Source: Streptacidiphilus sp. PB12-B1b
GTDB lineage: Bacteria > Actinomycetota > Actinomycetes > Streptomycetales > Streptomycetaceae
NCBI RefSeq assembly: GCF_014084125.1
Contig: NZ_CP048405.1
Span: forward strand, 6,696,001-6,760,000
Direction of reading: 5' to 3'
DNA: 64,000 nucleotides
Position 1 is the stretch's first letter, and every line of letters starts with the position of its first letter. The notes beneath the pieces were generated by a model that was not told the DNA's origin, did no database searches, and was given only the letters and a program-made list of their open reading frames with translations. The position numbers and the translations under genes were made by a program. This document shows positions 54,363-63,724 of this stretch, in pieces.

Positions 54363-55307
54363 GTGCGAGACATCGCCGTGTTCAGCGGTAGTGCCCACCC
54401 CGAGCTGGCCGCCGAGGTCTGTGCCCACCTGGGGGTGCCGCTGGCCCCGTCGCGGGTGAACCGGTTCGCCAACGACTGCCTGGAGGTGCAGCTGCAGGCG
54501 AACTGCCGGGAGCGCGACGTCTTCCTGATCCAGCCGCTGGTGACCCCGGTGCAGGAGAACCTGGTCGAGCTGCTGCTGATGTGCGACGCCGCGCGCGGCG
54601 CGTCGGCGGGCCGGATCACCGTGGTCATGCCGCACTACGCCTACGCCCGCTCGGACAAGAAGGACGCCCCGCGGATCTCCATAGGCGGCCGGCTGGTGGC
54701 CGACCTGCTGGTGACCTCGGGCGCCGACCGGGTGCTGGCGCTGACGCTGCACTCGCCGCAGGTGCACGGGTTCTTCTCGGTGCCGGTCGACCACCTGCAC
54801 GCGCTGCGCGAGCTGGCCGCGCACTTCCGCCGCTACGACCTGTCCCACACCACCGTGGTCTCCCCCGACCTGGGCAACGCCAAGGAGGCCGCGGCCTTCG
54901 CCCGGCTGCTCGGGGCGCAGGTGGCGGCCGGGGCCAAGCAGCGGTTCGCCGACGACCGGGTCACCATCAGCTCGGTGATCGGCGACATCGCGGGCCGGGA
55001 CGTGATCGTGCTGGACGACGAGATCGCCAAGGGCAGCACCGTGCTGGAGCTGCTGGACCGACTGCGGGAGCTGGGCGCCCGCTCGATCCGGGTGGCCTGC
55101 ACCCACGGCCTGTTCACCGCCGGGGCACTGAAGCGGCTGTCCGACCAGCCGGACGTGCTGGAGATCGTCTGCACCAACACCGTTCCGGTCCCGGCCGGTG
55201 AGCGCACCGACAAGCTGCGGATCCTGTCGATCGCCCCGGCGCTGGCCGAGGCGGTGCGGCGGATCCACAACGGCGAGTCGGTGAGCGCCCTGTTCGATCC
55301 TTCCTGA
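54363..55307 (+). CDS. Ribose-phosphate pyrophosphokinase-like protein
   Basis: A 314-residue protein of the PRPP synthetase family. IAVFSGSAHPELAAEVCAHLG and NDCLEVQLQANCRERDVFLIQPL form the start. MPHYAYARSDKKDAPRISIGG is the ATP-binding region. TLHSPQVHGFF and VVSPDLGNAKEAAAFA also match. The PRPP-binding loop reads VIVLDDEIAKGSTVLE, where the canonical enzyme has DDMIDTGGT, so TGG is replaced by KGS. This is a diverged paralogue whose activity is less certain than that of the main PRPP synthetase. GTG 54363 has GGAG upstream. A spermidine-synthase-like gene follows by 67 bp. Confidence 0.82.
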   Translation: MRDIAVFSGSAHPELAAEVCAHLGVPLAPSRVNRFANDCLEVQLQANCRERDVFLIQPLVTPVQENLVELLLMCDAARGASAGRITVVMPHYAYARSDKKDAPRISIGGRLVADLLVTSGADRVLALTLHSPQVHGFFSVPVDHLHALRELAAHFRRYDLSHTTVVSPDLGNAKEAAAFARLLGAQVAAGAKQRFADDRVTISSVIGDIAGRDVIVLDDEIAKGSTVLELLDRLRELGARSIRVACTHGLFTAGALKRLSDQPDVLEIVCTNTVPVPAGERTDKLRILSIAPALAEAVRRIHNGESVSALFDPS

Positions 55308-55374
55308 CCCGCGCCCCCGAACCGCGCCCCCGACACCCGCATCCCCCAGAGATCCAGCCCCAGGAGGCAGAGCC

Positions 55375-56085
55375 ATGCCCGCCGCGTACCGCCCGACCGC
55401 ACCGGCGACCGCACCCGAACTGCTGGACCGCCGGGACGGCCCGTACGGCGAGGTGGCGCTGCGCCGCCGGGGCGAGTGCTACGAGATCATTGCGAACGGC
55501 TGCTTCCTGATGGACACCTCGGACGGCCGCTCCGAACGGCTGCTGGTCAGCGCCGCGCTGGACGCGCTCGACCCGGCCGAGGCGCCCCGGCCGCACCTGC
55601 TGATCGGCGGCCTGGGCGTGGGCTTCTCGCTGGCCGAAGCGGCGGCCGACCCGCGCCCGGGCCGGATCACCGTGCTGGAGCGCGAGCAGGCGGTGATCGA
55701 CTGGCACACCGTCGCCCCCGCCCCGCTGGCCGCCTTCGCCGGCGGCGGCCACGGCGATCCGCGCGTCCGGCTGGTCCAGGAGGACCTGCTGCACCACCTG
55801 CGGACCACCACCGCCCGCTATGACGCGCTGTGCCTGGACATCGACAACGGCCCGGACTGGACGGTCACCGACGCCAACGGCGGCCTCTACGGCTTCGTCG
55901 GGCTGACCGTCCTGCAGCGCGTGCTGAGCCCGGGGGGCGTGCTCGCGGTGTGGAGCGCCGCACCCGCGCCCGAGTTCGAGCAGCGGCTGCGGGCCCGCTT
56001 TCGGCAGGTGGACCGCGTCGAGGTGGACGTGAAAGTGGAACGCGGGGAGCCGGATGTGGTCTACCTGGCCTCCCGTCAGGCGTGA
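55375..56085 (+). CDS. Spermidine synthase-like SAM-fold protein
   Basis: A 236-residue Rossmann-fold protein. YGEVALRRRGECYEIIANGCFLMDTSDGRSERLL resembles the substrate-side N-terminus of spermidine synthases (positions about 24-57; the polar ends are the recognisable parts). LIGGLGVGFSLAEA is the SAM/dcSAM glycine motif, VLEREQAVIDWH the acidic strand end, and DALCLDIDNGPDW the catalytic strand. The protein is shorter than true spermidine synthases (about 280-300) and some active-site residues cannot be matched, so a methyltransferase-like or polyamine-related role is possible. ATG 55375 has a GGAGG about 10 nt upstream. Confidence 0.75.
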   Translation: MPAAYRPTAPATAPELLDRRDGPYGEVALRRRGECYEIIANGCFLMDTSDGRSERLLVSAALDALDPAEAPRPHLLIGGLGVGFSLAEAAADPRPGRITVLEREQAVIDWHTVAPAPLAAFAGGGHGDPRVRLVQEDLLHHLRTTTARYDALCLDIDNGPDWTVTDANGGLYGFVGLTVLQRVLSPGGVLAVWSAAPAPEFEQRLRARFRQVDRVEVDVKVERGEPDVVYLASRQA

Positions 56086-56239
56086 ACTGCCGGTAGGGTC
56101 GTCGCGCTGAACCCCCCGAAGGGCCGGTTTATCCCTGACTGGCCCCCGGGGCGGCCTCCAGTACGTACGCTGCGACTGAACCGTCCGGCGAGGGGGGCAG
56201 CAGCGACGGGTCGCTCCGGCGGCCGCGGACGCAGAGACG

Positions 56240-56281
56240 ACAGACGCAGTTCAGACGCAGGCATTCGCAGTTCAGACGCAG
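56240..56281 (+). repeat. Tandem array of four 10-11-bp units ending in CGCAG, candidate response-regulator binding array
   Basis: The units are acagacgcag (56240-49), ttcagacgcag (56250-60), gcattcgcag (56261-70) and ttcagacgcag (56271-81). Units 2 and 4 are identical, 21 bp apart (two helical turns). It lies 65 bp upstream of the OmpR-type gene. OmpR-family proteins bind head-to-tail repeats of this period, so autoregulation is likely. Confidence 0.6.
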
Positions 56282-56345
56282 ATCGGACCGAACACAGCGG
56301 GACCGGGCGGCTCCGCGCCGGGCCCGGGAGCCCTGGGGGCGTGGC

Positions 56346-57080
56346 ATGACCGTGACAGATGTTCAGCAGCAGGAGCCCGGTGGAGCCGGCGGTCAGCGGC
56401 GGGTCCTGGTCGTGGAGGACGAGCCCACCATCGCCGAGTCCATCGCCGCCCGCCTGGGCGCGGAGGGATTCCGGGTCACCATGGCCCACGACGGGCCCAC
56501 CGCCGTCGACACCTTCCAGTCCTGGCAGCCCGACCTGGTGATCCTCGACGTCATGCTGCCCGGCTTCGACGGCCTGGAGGTCTGCCGCCGGATCCAGGCC
56601 CACCGGCCGGTGCCGGTGCTGATGCTGACGGCCCGTGACGACGAGACGGACATGCTGGTCGGCCTCGGCGTCGGCGCCGACGACTACATGACCAAGCCGT
56701 TCTCCATGCGCGAACTCGCGGCCCGGGTCAACGTCCTGCTGCGCCGGGTGGAGCGGGCCCAGCTGGCCGCCCGCACCCCGGTCAGCGGCACGCTGCGGCT
56801 CGGCGACCTGGAGATCGACCACGTGCAGCGCCGGGTCAGAGTCGCCGGCGGCGACATCCACCTCACCCCCACCGAGTTCGACCTGCTGGCCTGCCTGGCC
56901 CAGCAGCCGCGCGCGGTGCTGACCCGGGAACAGCTCCTGGCCGAGGTCTGGGACTGGACCGACGCCTCCGGCACCCGCACCGTCGACAGCCACGTCAAGG
57001 CGCTGCGCCGGAAGATCGGCGCCAACTGGATCCGTACCGTGCACGGTGTCGGCTACGCGCTGGAATCCCCGACGCCGTGA
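56346..57080 (+). CDS. OmpR-family two-component response regulator
   Basis: A 244-residue DNA-binding regulator. The receiver has the acidic pair in VVEDEP (24-25), phospho-Asp D68 in VILDVMLPGFDG, Thr in LMLTARDD and Lys in DYMTKPFSM. The C-terminal winged helix is typical (LTPTEFDLLACLAQQPRAVL, SHVKALRRKIGANWIRTVHGVGYALE). Its ATG is 56346. The kinase gene overlaps its end by 4 nt, so the pair is translated together. The tandem array upstream is probably its own target. Confidence 0.94.
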   Translation: MTVTDVQQQEPGGAGGQRRVLVVEDEPTIAESIAARLGAEGFRVTMAHDGPTAVDTFQSWQPDLVILDVMLPGFDGLEVCRRIQAHRPVPVLMLTARDDETDMLVGLGVGADDYMTKPFSMRELAARVNVLLRRVERAQLAARTPVSGTLRLGDLEIDHVQRRVRVAGGDIHLTPTEFDLLACLAQQPRAVLTREQLLAEVWDWTDASGTRTVDSHVKALRRKIGANWIRTVHGVGYALESPTP

Positions 57081-58228
57081 CCCACCCGCACCGGACCAGC
57101 CCGCCCGACCAGGCCGCCGAGCGCGAGCGCGGCCTGCTCGCCCGACTGGCCCGCAGGATCTGGGCGGACCTGCGCCCGCTCGACCCGCTGCGCTCGATCA
57201 AGGCCAAGCTGGCGATCCTGGTGATCACCTCGGTGTGCATATCGACGCTGATGGTGGTCCTGGCGCTGAACTCGGACACCCAGATCCGGCTCATCATGAT
57301 CTTCTCGGTGGTCGCCTCGCTGCTGATCACCCAGCTGCTCGCGCACGGCATGACCGCCCCGCTGCGGGAGATGACCGCCGCCGCCCGGGCGATGGCGGCC
57401 GGGGACTACAGCCGACAGGTCCGGGCCACCTCCCGGGACGAGGTCGGCGAACTGGCCACGGCCTTCAACACCATGGCGGCCGATCTGGAGGCAGCCGACC
57501 GGCAGCGCCGCGAGCTGGTCGCCAACGTCTCGCACGAGCTGCGCACCCCGATCGCGGCGCTGCGCGCGGTGCTGGAGAACGTGGTGGACGGCGTGGTCCA
57601 GCCGGAGCAGGCGACCATGGCCGCCGCACTGGAGCAGACCGAGCGGCTGGGGCGGCTGGTGGCCCACCTGCTGGACCTGTCGAAGATCGCGGACGGCGTG
57701 GCCTCGCTGGACGTCCGCAGCTTCGAGGTCGAGCCGTTCCTGGCCGGGGTGCTGCGCGGGCTGACCGTGGACGGCTCCACCTCCGGCGGCGCCAGCCGCC
57801 GTCGGCGCGACGTCTCGCTGGAGCTGGACGTCGCGGACGGGCTGACCGCCGTCGCCGACCCGGAGCGGCTGCACCAGGTGGTGGCCAACCTGGTCGACAA
57901 CTCCTGCCGGCACAGCCCGGTGGACGGCACGGTGACCGTCCGCGCCCGCACCGACGCCTGGGGGGCGCACGGCCCCGGCGGGCTGCTGCTGGAGGTGGCG
58001 GACCAGGGCCCGGGCATCCGCCCGGAGGACCGGCACCGGGTGTTCGAGCGGTTCAGCCGGGGCAGCGGGCCGACCGCGCAGGGCCCGGGCAGCGACGGCG
58101 GGACCGGCCTGGGCCTGGCGATCGCCCGCTGGGCGGTGGATCTGCACGGCGGCACGATCGCGGTCGCCGACTCGTCCCAGGGCTGCCTGATTCGGATCAC
58201 GCTGCCCGGCCAGAGGCTGCCCCAGTGA
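57077..58228 (+). CDS. Sensor histidine kinase
   Basis: A 383-residue kinase paired with the preceding regulator. Two membrane helices (about 44-64 and 71-90) are joined by only five or six residues, so there is almost no external domain and sensing is likely within or at the membrane. A HAMP segment follows (about 91-145), then HisKA with phospho-acceptor His153 in ANVSHELRTPIAAL, and the ATPase domain with N box VVANLVDNSCRHSP, G1 EVADQGPGI, F box FERFSRG and G2 GGTGLGLAI. GTG 57077 overlaps the regulator's stop. The signal is unknown. Confidence 0.93.
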   Translation: MTHPHRTSPPDQAAERERGLLARLARRIWADLRPLDPLRSIKAKLAILVITSVCISTLMVVLALNSDTQIRLIMIFSVVASLLITQLLAHGMTAPLREMTAAARAMAAGDYSRQVRATSRDEVGELATAFNTMAADLEAADRQRRELVANVSHELRTPIAALRAVLENVVDGVVQPEQATMAAALEQTERLGRLVAHLLDLSKIADGVASLDVRSFEVEPFLAGVLRGLTVDGSTSGGASRRRRDVSLELDVADGLTAVADPERLHQVVANLVDNSCRHSPVDGTVTVRARTDAWGAHGPGGLLLEVADQGPGIRPEDRHRVFERFSRGSGPTAQGPGSDGGTGLGLAIARWAVDLHGGTIAVADSSQGCLIRITLPGQRLPQ

Positions 58229-58569
58229 TCAGCCGGGCGGCGTCGGTGATCGCCGGGCGGCGTCAGTGATCAAGAGCACTCCCTTCGGGACACTCTGCGA
58301 CAAACTTGGGACAAACGCCGGGGGAACGCCGCCCGACCCGGAAACGACGCACGGCTCGCCCCGATTTGTCATACTTTCCTGAGCGAACAGCTACTCGTTA
58401 TGCCCCTTCACGACCGATCCCTAACATCGATTTCGCGCCAAACTCGCCCCCGATACTGTGATCTGGGCGACGACCGGCGGCCGGGACCTGCGCAGACAGG
58501 CGTAAGGGGCGTAGCCTTGGCATCCGCTGTCCACCATTCATAAGGAAGCGGAAGAGGGCGGTTGCCGCC
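58229..58569 (+). promoter_or_regulatory. Intergenic region upstream of kgd
   Basis: 341 bp without a supported gene. Just past the kinase stop codon, gccgggcggcgtc-g/a-gtgatc is duplicated in tandem (58232-58251 and 58252-58271, one mismatch). AT-richer stretches with -10-like words (CATACT near 58370, GATACT near 58452) mark the probable promoters of kgd, but I cannot choose between them. Several short ORFs here have no ribosome site. Confidence 0.45.
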
Positions 58570-61500
58570 GTGTCGCCACAGTCCCCCATACCTCGACCAG
58601 CTCGACTGCCACGGACCCCGGTCCCGGGGCCGACCCGTCAGCCGGGTTCGGCCCCAACGAGTGGCTCGTCGACGAGATCTACCAGCAGTACCTCCAGGAC
58701 CCGAACTCCGTCGACCGGGCCTGGTGGGACTTCTTCGCCGACTACCAGGCGGGTGCCACCGCCGGAACCGAGGTGACGGCGGCCCCGGCCCCCGAACCGA
58801 CCTCGGCGCCGGCAGCGGCCCCCGCGGCGGCGCAGACTCCCGTCGCCCCGCCCGCGGCCGCACCGGCTCCGGCCGAGGCCGCGCCCGCCCCGGCAGCACC
58901 CCCGGCACCGGCGGCCACGGTGAGCGCTCCGCGCCCCCCGCTTCCGCCCGCGCCGACGATCCGCCGCGCGCCCTCCACTCCGGCCGAGCAGGCCGACGCC
59001 CCTAAGGACAGCAAGAACGTGACGTCCCCTGTCGCCCCCGCCGGTCCCGAGCTGATCGCCCTCAAGGGCCCCTCTGCACGGATCGTGGCGAACATGGACG
59101 CCTCGCTCACCATGCCGACCGCGACCAGCGTGCGCGCCGTCCCGGCGAAGCTGCTGATCGACAACCGCATCGTGATCAACAACCACCTCAAGCGGGCCCG
59201 GGGCGGCAAGGTCTCCTTCACCCACATCATCGGCTACGCCATGGTGCAGGCGATCAAGGCGATGCCCGCCATGAACCAGGGCTTCCAGGAGAAGGACGGC
59301 AAGCCCTTCCTGGTCAAGCCGGAGCACGTCAACCTCGGCCTGGCCATCGACCTGACCAAGGCCAACGGCGACCGGCAGCTGGTCGTCGCGGCCATCAAGA
59401 AGGCCGAGACCCTCGACTTCTTCGGCTTCTGGCAGGCGTACGAGGACATCGTCCGCCGCGCGCGCCAGAACAAGCTGACGGTGGACGACTTCTCCGGCGT
59501 CACCTGCTCGCTGACCAACCCGGGCGGCATCGGCACCGTCCACTCGGTGCCGCGGCTGATGCCCGGTCAGGGCACCATCCTCGGCGTCGGCTCGATGGAG
59601 TACCCGGCCGAGTTCCAGGGATCGTCCCAGGAGACCCTGTCCCGCCTGGGCGTGTCCAAGGTCATGACGCTGACCTCGACCTACGACCACCGGGTCATCC
59701 AGGGCGCGCAGTCCGGCGAGTTCCTCCGCAGCATGCACCAGCTGCTGCTGGGCGAGGGCGAGTTCTACGACCGCATCTTCGAGTCGCTGCGCATCCCGTA
59801 CGAGCCGGTGCGCTGGGCCACCGACGTGGACAACAGCCACGACAACGAGGTCAACAAGACCGCCCGGGTCATGGAGCTGATCCACTCCTACCGGGTCCGC
59901 GGCCACCTGATGGCGGACACCGACCCGCTGGAGTACAAGCAGCGCAAGCACCCCGACCTCAACGTCCAGGCGCACGACCTGACGCTGTGGGACCTGGAGC
60001 GCGAGTTCGCCGTCGGCGGCTTCGCCGGCAAGGCCATGATGAAGCTGCGCGACATCCTGGGCGTGCTGCGCGACTCGTACTGCCGCACCATCGGCATCGA
60101 GTACATGCACATCCAGGACCCGAAGCAGCGCCGCTGGATCCAGGCCCGGGTCGAGCGCGGCAACGACAAGCCCGAGCGCGAGGAGCAGCTGCGCATCCTG
60201 CGCCGGCTCAACGCCGCCGAGGCGTTCGAGACCTTCCTGCAGACCAAGTACGTCGGCCAGAAGCGCTTCTCGCTGGAGGGCGGCGAGTCCGTCATCCCGC
60301 TGCTGGACGCGGTGCTGGACTCCGCCGCCGAGGCGCGGCTGGACGAGGCCGTGGTCGGCATGGCCCACCGCGGCCGGCTGAACGTCCTGGCCAACATCAT
60401 CGGCAAGTCGTACGCGCAGATCTTCCGGGAGTTCCAGGGCAACCTGGACCCGACCTCCATGCACGGCTCCGGCGACGTCAAGTACCACCTGGGCTCCGAG
60501 GGCACCTTCACCGGCCTGAACGGCGAGACCATCAAGGTCGCGCTGGCCGCCAACCCCTCGCACCTGGAGGCGGTGGACCCGGTCGTCGAGGGCATCGTCC
60601 GCGCCAAGCAGGACATCCTGGACAAGGCCGGCGACTCCTTCGACGTGCTGGCGATCCAGATCCACGGCGACGCGGCCTTCGCGGGCCAGGGCGTGGTGGC
60701 GGAGACGCTGAACATGTCGCAGCTGCGCGGCTACCGCACCGGCGGCACCGTGCACCTGGTGATCAACAACCAGGTCGGCTTCACCGCCGCCCCGGCCGCC
60801 TCGCGCTCCTCCACGTACTGCACCGACGTGGCCCGCATGATCGAGGCCCCGATCTTCCACGTGAACGGCGACGACCCGGAGGCCGTGGTCCGCGTCGGCC
60901 GGCTGGCCTTCGAGTTCCGCCAGGCGTTCAACAAGGACGTCGTGATCGACCTCATCTGCTACCGCCGCCGCGGGCACAACGAGGGCGACAACCCCTCGTT
61001 CACGCAGCCGCTGATGTACGACCTGATCGACAAGAAGCGCTCGGTGCGCAAGCTCTACACCGAGGGCCTGATCGGTCGCGGCGACATCACCCTGGAAGAG
61101 GCCGAGCAGGCGCTCAAGGACTACCAGGACCAGCTGGAGAAGGTCTTCGCGGAGGTCCACGAGGCCGACACCACGCCGACCCCGACCATCAGCGAGCGGC
61201 CCAAGGCCGAGTTCCCGGTCGCGCTGAACACCGCCATCTCGCAGGAGGTGGTGAAGCGCATCGCCGAGTCGCAGGTGGCGCTGCCCGAGTGGTTCACCGT
61301 CCACCCGCGGCTGCTGCCGCAGCTGCAGCGGCGCGCGGCCATGGTCGAGGACGGCACGATCGACTGGGGCATGGGCGAGACCCTCGCCATCGGCTCGCTG
61401 CTGATGGAGGGCCACCCGGTCCGGCTGGCCGGCCAGGACTCCCGCCGCGGTACCTTCGGCACCCGGCACGCGGTGCTGGTCGACCGGGAGACCGGTGAGG

Positions 61501-62405
61501 ACTACACCCCGCTGCTCTACCTGGCCGAGGACCAGGCCCGCTACACCGTCTACGACTCGCTGCTGAGCGAGTACGCGGCCATGGGCTTCGAGTACGGCTA
61601 CTCGCTGGCCCGCCCGAACGCCCTGGTGGCGTGGGAGGCCCAGTTCGGCGACTTCACCAACGGCGCCTCCACCATCGTGGACGAGTTCATCACCTCGGCC
61701 GAGATGAAGTGGGGCCAGCACTCCGGCGTGACGCTGCTGCTGCCGCACGGCTACGAGGGCCAGGGGCCCGACCACTCGTCCGCCCGCATCGAGCGCTACC
61801 TGCAGATGTGCGCGGACAGGAACATGACCGTGGCCATGCCGACGCTGCCGTCGAACTACTTCCACCTGCTGCGGTGGCAGGTCCACAACCCGCACCACAA
61901 GCCGCTGATCGTCTTCACCCCGAAGTCGATGCTGCGTCTGAAGGCCAACAACTCCAAGGTGGAGGAGTTCACCAGCGGCGGCTTCCGCCCGGTGATCGGC
62001 GACTCCACCGTGGACCCGGCCGCCGTGCGCAAGGTCGTGATCACCTCCGGCAAGTTCTACTACGACCTGGAGGCGGCCCGGACCGAGCGCGGCATCACCG
62101 ACACCGCGATCGTCCGCGTCGAGCGGCTGTACCCGCTGCCCATCGCCGAGCTCCAGGAGGAGCTGCAGCGCTACGGCAACGAGGTGCAGTACGTCTGGGC
62201 CCAGGAGGAGCCCTCCAACCAGGGCGCGTGGCCGTTCATCGCGCTGAACCTGGTGGACCACCTGGACGTGGTCGTCGGCCGCAACGCCAACGGCTCCCGG
62301 CTGCGCCGCGTCGCCCGCCCGGCCTCCTCCGCCCCGGCGGTCGGCTCGGCCAAGCGCCACGCGGTCGAGCAGGCCCAGCTGGTCGAGGACGTCTTCTCGA
62401 TCTGA
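58570..62405 (+). CDS. kgd: Multifunctional 2-oxoglutarate dehydrogenase E1/decarboxylase with E2-like domain (Kgd/OdhA type), apparent N-terminal frameshift
   Basis: TCA-cycle enzyme of about 1278 residues (corrected) that decarboxylates 2-oxoglutarate with ThDP and passes the succinyl group on. Order: short N-terminal E1 segment ([20 protein letters not shown]), Pro/Ala linker (about 75-140), E2 catalytic domain ending in the His motif [11 protein letters not shown], then E1 core with [19 protein letters not shown] (ThDP), [10 protein letters not shown] and [11 protein letters not shown]. The family N-terminus MSPQSP begins at GTG 58570 but in another frame. One extra C in the run 58583-58587 joins SPQSP to [10 protein letters not shown] and the rest. 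Without it the first in-frame start would be GTG 58773, losing the conserved [14 protein letters not shown] segment. Confidence 0.95.
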
Positions 62406-62425
62406 TCCTGGTTCCCCCCGCCGTA

Positions 62426-62477
62426 CGGCGAAGGCCCGGGCGCCCCTCCCCACCAGGAGGGCCCCGGGCCTTCGCCG
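62426..62477. terminator. Terminator after kgd
   Basis: 15-bp outer arms cggcgaaggcccggg / cccgggccttcgccg, with an inner ccctcc/ggaggg stem, begin 20 bp past the kgd stop. The DUF6104 gene starts 47 bp further on. Confidence 0.82.
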
Positions 62478-62524
62478 TCGCCGCACCCCCACCCCCTACC
62501 ACCGTCACCCGTACCGGAGAGCGC

Positions 62525-62704
62525 ATGTACTTCACCGACCGAGGCATCGAGGAGCTGCAGAGCCGTCGCGGCGAGGAGGAGGTCAGCTTCGACTGGCTGG
62601 CCGACCGGCTGCAGGAGTTCGTGGACCTGAACCCGGAGTTCGAGGTCCCGGTCGAGCGGCTGGCCACCTGGCTGGCCCGGCTGGACGACGAGGACGAGGA
62701 GTAG
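62525..62704 (+). CDS. DUF6104 small acidic protein
   Basis: A 59-residue acidic protein, MYFTDRGIEELQSRRGEEEV onward, ending in LARLDDEDEE. It is mostly helical by composition and has no membrane segment. A protein of this type regularly follows the E1 gene in streptomycetes, which is the main reason to call it a gene. A GGAG lies about 6 nt before ATG 62525. The terminator between kgd and this gene suggests limited cotranscription or read-through. Function unknown. Confidence 0.85.
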   Translation: MYFTDRGIEELQSRRGEEEVSFDWLADRLQEFVDLNPEFEVPVERLATWLARLDDEDEE

Positions 62705-62712
62705 CACGCGGC

Positions 62713-62740
62713 TTGACTTCCCAGCGACGCGATATATCGT
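62713..62740 (+). promoter_or_regulatory. Promoter with overlapping palindromic operator for the DUF4097-PadR operon
   Basis: TTGACT (62713-62718), a 16-bp spacer and TATCGT (62735-62740) form a good promoter. The perfect palindrome CGATATATCG (62730-62739) covers the -10, and gacgcgata recurs at 62752-62760. AT-rich palindromes of this kind are bound by PadR-type repressors, and the operon's second gene encodes one. Confidence 0.65.
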
Positions 62741-62800
62741 GAATACCAGAAGACGCGATACATGACGCGTCCTCTCGCCTTCGCATTCGGGGAGTCAGGC

Positions 62801-63724
62801 ATGTCCGAGCAGTGGACCATCGACGCACCGCAGAAGCTCACCCTCGACCAGGACGTCCGGCGGCTGCGCGTGCGCACCGTCGCCGGCGAGGTCAACGTCG
62901 TCGCCGCCGAGGGGCCCGCGCGGCTGGAGGTCAGCGAGATCGAGGGGCCGCCGCTCAGGGTCGTCCTGAAGGGCGGCGAGCTCACCGTCTCCTACGAGGA
63001 CCTGGCCTGGAAGGACTTCCAGTGGAAGGGCCTGTCGCACGTGATCGGGCTGTGGCGGACCAAGCGGCGGGCGGTGGTCTCGCTGGCCGTCCCGGCGGGC
63101 ACCACCGTCGAGCTGGGCTCGGCCTCCTCCGAGACGGTCATCTCCGGCATCACCGCCCCGGTGACCGTGCACAGCGCCAGCGGGGCCATCACCCTGGTCC
63201 GGCTGGCAGGCAAGGTCGAGGCCAACAGCGCCTCCGGCAACGTCCAGGCGCAGTCGGTCTCCGGTGACCTCAAGGTCAACACGGTCTCCGGCGAACTGAC
63301 CGTCTTCGAGGGCGCCAGCGGCCGACTCAAGGCCAACTCGGTGAGCGGGGCCATGACCCTGGACCTGGCCCACGACAACGCCACCGACGTCAGCCTGAAC
63401 AACGTCTCCGGCGAGGTCGCGGTGCGGCTGCCCGCGCCGACCGACGCCAAGGTGAACGCCAACACCACCAGCGGCGACATCTCCAGCGCCTTCGACGAGC
63501 TGCGGGTCGGCGGCACCTGGGGCGCCAAGCAGATCACCGGCACCCTGGGCGCCGGCACCGGCACCCTGAAGATCACCACGGTCTCCGGCTCGGTCGCGCT
63601 GCTGCGCCGCCCCGCCACCGAGGACGACGCCCCGGCCGACGCGCCGCTCGCCCTCGACCCGGCCGACGGCATCGACTTCGGCAAGGACGACAAGGTCGAC
63701 ACCGACCAGGAGGACCAGGCATGA
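62801..63724 (+). CDS. DUF4097 beta-repeat protein
   Basis: A 307-residue protein of repeated short beta strands (right-handed beta-helix-like, DUF4097). The repeat unit contains SxSG with hydrophobic neighbours: TVHSASGAITLVRL, EANSASGNVQAQSVSGDLKV, KANSVSGAMTLDL, LNNVSGEVAVRL, NANTTSGDISSAF. There is no signal peptide or helix, so it is cytoplasmic here. The tail is acidic (DDKVDTDQEDQA). ATG 62801 has GGGGAG upstream; the longer frame from 62762 lacks one. It overlaps the PadR gene by 4 nt (ATGA). Function unknown; DUF4097 genes often pair with PadR regulators. Confidence 0.88.
   Translation: MSEQWTIDAPQKLTLDQDVRRLRVRTVAGEVNVVAAEGPARLEVSEIEGPPLRVVLKGGELTVSYEDLAWKDFQWKGLSHVIGLWRTKRRAVVSLAVPAGTTVELGSASSETVISGITAPVTVHSASGAITLVRLAGKVEANSASGNVQAQSVSGDLKVNTVSGELTVFEGASGRLKANSVSGAMTLDLAHDNATDVSLNNVSGEVAVRLPAPTDAKVNANTTSGDISSAFDELRVGGTWGAKQITGTLGAGTGTLKITTVSGSVALLRRPATEDDAPADAPLALDPADGIDFGKDDKVDTDQEDQA

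Noticed and set aside
58232..58271. Tandem 20-bp repeat after the histidine kinase
   Set aside because: Noted as a local duplication; no inverted symmetry, position or neighbour suggests regulation.
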